A DNA stretch of 64,000 nucleotides from Pseudomonadaceae bacterium. GTDB taxonomy: Bacteria > Pseudomonadota > Gammaproteobacteria > Pseudomonadales > Pseudomonadaceae. The position numbers and the translations under genes are program-made. The notes under the pieces are model-generated. The model made no database searches, was not told the origin of the DNA, and saw nothing but the letters and a program-made list of their open reading frames with translations. Below, in pieces: positions 61,752 through 64,000 of this stretch (position 1 is its first letter; each line of letters starts with the position of its first letter). Location: NCBI GenBank assembly GCA_900766265.1, contig CAAFUS010000010.1, positions 310,001-374,000 of the forward strand, in the 5' to 3' direction.

Positions 61752-61900
61752 GGTGAGCCCCTCGAACCAGTTCCTGGCGAATAGCTTACCCCGTTACCCA
61801 ACGAACACTACAGAACCGCGACACCCTTATCCGCACCGGCGAACTCATGAACTGCCGCTCAGTTGCACCAAGACAGCAGGCATAACTTCCCGATACAAAT

Positions 61901-61928
61901 AATAACGGCGCCCGCAGGCGCCGTTATT
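61901..61928 (-). terminator. Rho-independent terminator of the outer-membrane barrel gene
   Basis: Perfect 12-bp stem AATAACGGCGCC / GGCGCCGTTATT with a 4-base loop, T-rich after the stem on the minus strand, 13 bases beyond the stop. Confidence 0.88.
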
Positions 61929-61941
61929 GAACCGACCATAC

Positions 61942-62457
61942 TTAGAAGTTATAGCCGATACCCACGCTGTAGAAGAACGCGCCGTCGTCATAACGATCAC
62001 GCGCATCGCTGCCGCTCTTGAACAGGAACTGATACTCCGCCATTGCAGTGATGAAGGTCTTTTCCTGCACCCAATACTTGATACCGACTTCGGGACCGGC
62101 CATGAAGGTATCGTCGACACCTTCTCCGTATACACCACCAGCACTTACACCCACGAATGGCCGAGCCGGGCCCGTTCCGAAGTGGTAGTCGTAGAACACT
62201 CGAGTGGAACCGTCGAACTTGACGCTCTCGCCTTCGGTGTCACGTGCGTTGATGGTCTGGCGAATACCCCACATCGAGGAGTCGTCCAGATAGCGACCCC
62301 AGCTGCCTTGGACCGACAGAATGGTATCGTCGAAGTCCTTGTCACTACTGCCCGCGCCACTTAGCGTAACTTCTTGATCTCCCGCAACCGGAACCGCAAG
62401 TGCGGCTACTGGGAACATCGCGGCGACTAACAGGGATGATTTGAAAAGTCGGTTCAT
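61942..62457 (-). CDS. Small outer-membrane beta-barrel protein
   Basis: 171 aa. Signal 1-21 ends A-L-A. The mature chain alternates aromatic and small residues (R-V-F-Y-D-Y-H-F, R-P-F-V-G-V-S-A-G-G) and ends G-I-G-Y-N-F with terminal Phe, as in eight-stranded OmpA/OmpX-like barrels. No Cys. Codons are less GC-biased than neighbours. Expressed with its own terminator; the 248-base gap upstream holds no gene. Role unknown. Confidence 0.8.
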   Translation of the reverse strand: MNRLFKSSLLVAAMFPVAALAVPVAGDQEVTLSGAGSSDKDFDDTILSVQGSWGRYLDDSSMWGIRQTINARDTEGESVKFDGSTRVFYDYHFGTGPARPFVGVSAGGVYGEGVDDTFMAGPEVGIKYWVQEKTFITAMAEYQFLFKSGSDARDRYDDGAFFYSVGIGYNF

Positions 62458-62705
62458 GGCTCTGCCTCTTGTTCTGTCGAGGGAAAACGCAGTTACGGAA
62501 TCGCACAGCGTACATAAAGGACAAAGCGTGCATGTAAGCGTTCACCCGTTATTGAAAAAAGGCGATAGCAGGTAACTAACAAGCGCAAGCGGCATTAAGC
62601 GAAACGCCCGGACTTACATTGAACCAGGCATCTTCGACATATCAGGCGACATGTTTCTGCGGTAATAAGGGAACGAGGAGACGGCGAACCGCCCCCTCCG
62701 TTCGG

Positions 62706-64000
62706 TCATGCCCGATTGGCCGCACTGGATGCTTTTATCAGGGGTTCATCCTCGGGAACCACATCGAAATCGCGGCGCAACGCGATACGCAGCCAGATGG
62801 GAATCAGTGCAAGACCGATCGCGATACAAACCCAGCTGAGCACCACGCTGCCCTCCGGCGGTGGGAACATCAGCCGACCTACCCCGACCAGCAGCGAATA
62901 AAGCGAAATGGCGGTGGTGGCTACCGCGCCCAGCCGTACGCCGAGCGCCTTGATCGACGCGCTATTGCTGGCCCCGCATAGGGACGCGGCCCGTGGCCAG
63001 AAGCCCAGGGGTCGAACCCGCTCGTAGAAGCGCTTGAGCGTCGAATCATCCGTTTCGGGCGTGATGAAGGTCACCAGGATCGCAACGCTGGTCGTGACCA
63101 GGGCCATGATGCCCAGGCGAATCCACTCGCCGTCCGGATCGGTACCCAGGTAGTAGAGCAGCAAGGGGGCGGTGATCAGCGACGCGCCCATCGCCGCCAG
63201 CTCCGAGTACAGATTGATTCGTTCCCACAACCAGCGCAGCACCAGCACCGATCCCATCCCCGCGCCGAACAGCAGTGAAATGAACCACGCGGTCTGAATC
63301 GACCCCAGGTTGGCCATGATGATCATCGCGATCACCAGGATGAGTACGTTGGACAGCCGCGCCACAAGAACCAGCTCGCGGTCCTTGGGCTTTCGCTTGA
63401 GCAGGTGCGGTGCGACGACTCCGCCATAGACATCATTGCTCCAATAGGAGGCGCCCCAGTTGAGGTGGGTGTCCACCGTCGAGGCGAGCGCGGCCAGCAG
63501 GCCGACCAGCATCAGGCCGCGCACCCCTGGCGGCAGCAGGTCGTTGATGCCCTGGACGAAAAGGGCCTCCCGCCCTGCGGTGAAGCCGTCGCCCGACATG
63601 TCGCCGACGGAAAACGGATAGAGCACCAGCAGGCCGATGGCGATGGCGAGCCAGAACAGGCTGCGCAGGAATATCTGCAACCAGGTGAAGACGAGTCCAG
63701 CGATGCGCGCCTCGCGGTCGTTGGTACAGGCCATGCTCCGCTGCGCCAGGTAGCCTGTGCCGTCGGAGTTCATCTGGAAGAACCACTGCAGCCCGATGAT
63801 GACCAGGAACGGCATCAGCGCCTCGCCGGCGTTCGCGGGCGGCGAGAACGACAGCATCTTGCTCGCCTGATCGATCCCGTAGATCTCGACGATGCGATCG
63901 GTCAGCCCGCCCAGCCCGCCGGCCGCATCGACCACGAACCAGGCATAGGCTAGGGTGCCGAGCATCGCGACGCTGAACTGCACCACATCGGTCTGGATAA
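62706..64000 (-). CDS. Sodium:solute symporter family protein (5' end outside the window)
   Basis: At least 431 codons of a SSS-family permease; the frame stays open to the window edge, reading I-Q-T-D-V-V-Q-F-S, so the true start lies beyond 64000. Several helices remain, with the family signature S-T-V-D-T-H-L-N-W-G-A near 188-198 of the visible part, the segment around the sodium site. The C-terminus is a charged tail. Substrate cannot be stated. Apparent internal starts at 63986 are not the real N-terminus. Confidence 0.85.
   Translation of the reverse strand, partial: IQTDVVQFSVAMLGTLAYAWFVVDAAGGLGGLTDRIVEIYGIDQASKMLSFSPPANAGEALMPFLVIIGLQWFFQMNSDGTGYLAQRSMACTNDREARIAGLVFTWLQIFLRSLFWLAIAIGLLVLYPFSVGDMSGDGFTAGREALFVQGINDLLPPGVRGLMLVGLLAALASTVDTHLNWGASYWSNDVYGGVVAPHLLKRKPKDRELVLVARLSNVLILVIAMIIMANLGSIQTAWFISLLFGAGMGSVLVLRWLWERINLYSELAAMGASLITAPLLLYYLGTDPDGEWIRLGIMALVTTSVAILVTFITPETDDSTLKRFYERVRPLGFWPRAASLCGASNSASIKALGVRLGAVATTAISLYSLLVGVGRLMFPPPEGSVVLSWVCIAIGLALIPIWLRIALRRDFDVVPEDEPLIKASSAANRA

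Noticed and set aside
1..64000. RNA genes, CRISPR arrays, integrons, phage or insertion sequences
   Set aside because: No tRNA- or rRNA-like segment, no regular spacer repeats and no intact transposase or integrase frame could be found by reading; structured RNA searches were not possible.

Overview
The window is GC-rich (mid-60s percent by eye), gene-dense and almost entirely chromosomal in character. The glpF-glpK-glpR-glpD order, an HBM-type chemoreceptor, an EmrAB-type pump with an outer-membrane factor, PheC-like, DUF2789, DUF3597 and Dgt proteins, and a Pseudomonas-type palindromic repeat all point to a gammaproteobacterium of the Pseudomonadaceae, most likely Stutzerimonas or a close Pseudomonas. 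The genus is an inference. I see no rRNA, tRNA, CRISPR array, phage module or intact insertion sequence.

Layout. 0.1-3.2 kb: a lipoprotein, a secreted PilJ-domain protein, an Rrf2 regulator with a thioredoxin-reductase-like flavoprotein, and a 42-aa membrane peptide. 3.5-8 kb: a Tat-exported SMP-30/gluconolactonase protein, palindromic repeats, a PheC-like periplasmic dehydratase, a debris fragment of a CAP-domain gene, a divergent MerR/cation-transporter metal module with an overlapping operator, and an intact CAP-domain protein. 8.3-14.4 kb: two TonB-dependent receptors, each behind a candidate Fur box (the second is broken by a 1-base frameshift), and a MerR-TipAS-type regulator. 14.5-21.2 kb: RlhA-type U32 protein, two small acidic proteins, a secreted unknown, SotB, and a DUF72/membrane-protein pair.

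21.4-26.8 kb is the most unusual part. It is a compact operon of a membrane-anchored arylsulfotransferase-like propeller, two small or mid-size membrane proteins, a PAPS-dependent sulfotransferase, and a fusion of a decayed CysN-like GTPase with an intact APS kinase. Together they look like a dedicated sulfation pathway running from PAPS synthesis in the cytoplasm to the periplasm; the acceptor is unknown.

27-36 kb: a Suv3-like RNA helicase, a YflT-like stress protein, a lipoprotein, a MarR-controlled tripartite MFS efflux system (outer-membrane factor, EmrA, EmrB) and PpiC. 36-42.6 kb: a DUF389 membrane protein and the glycerol regulon with GlpR-like operators; GlpF has Ser in place of the first NPA Asn. 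42.6-49 kb: a second CAP-domain protein, BglX, and a three-gene phosphate module (Na/Pi symporter, coiled-coil peptide, PstS-like protein) behind a candidate Pho box, then DUF3597. 49-64 kb: mostly housekeeping and conserved genes (TauE/SafE, inositol monophosphatase family, GhrA, YebC, HBM chemoreceptor, EamA, YajD, Dgt, MOSC, nitronate monooxygenase, a small outer-membrane barrel) and a sodium:solute symporter that runs off the right edge.
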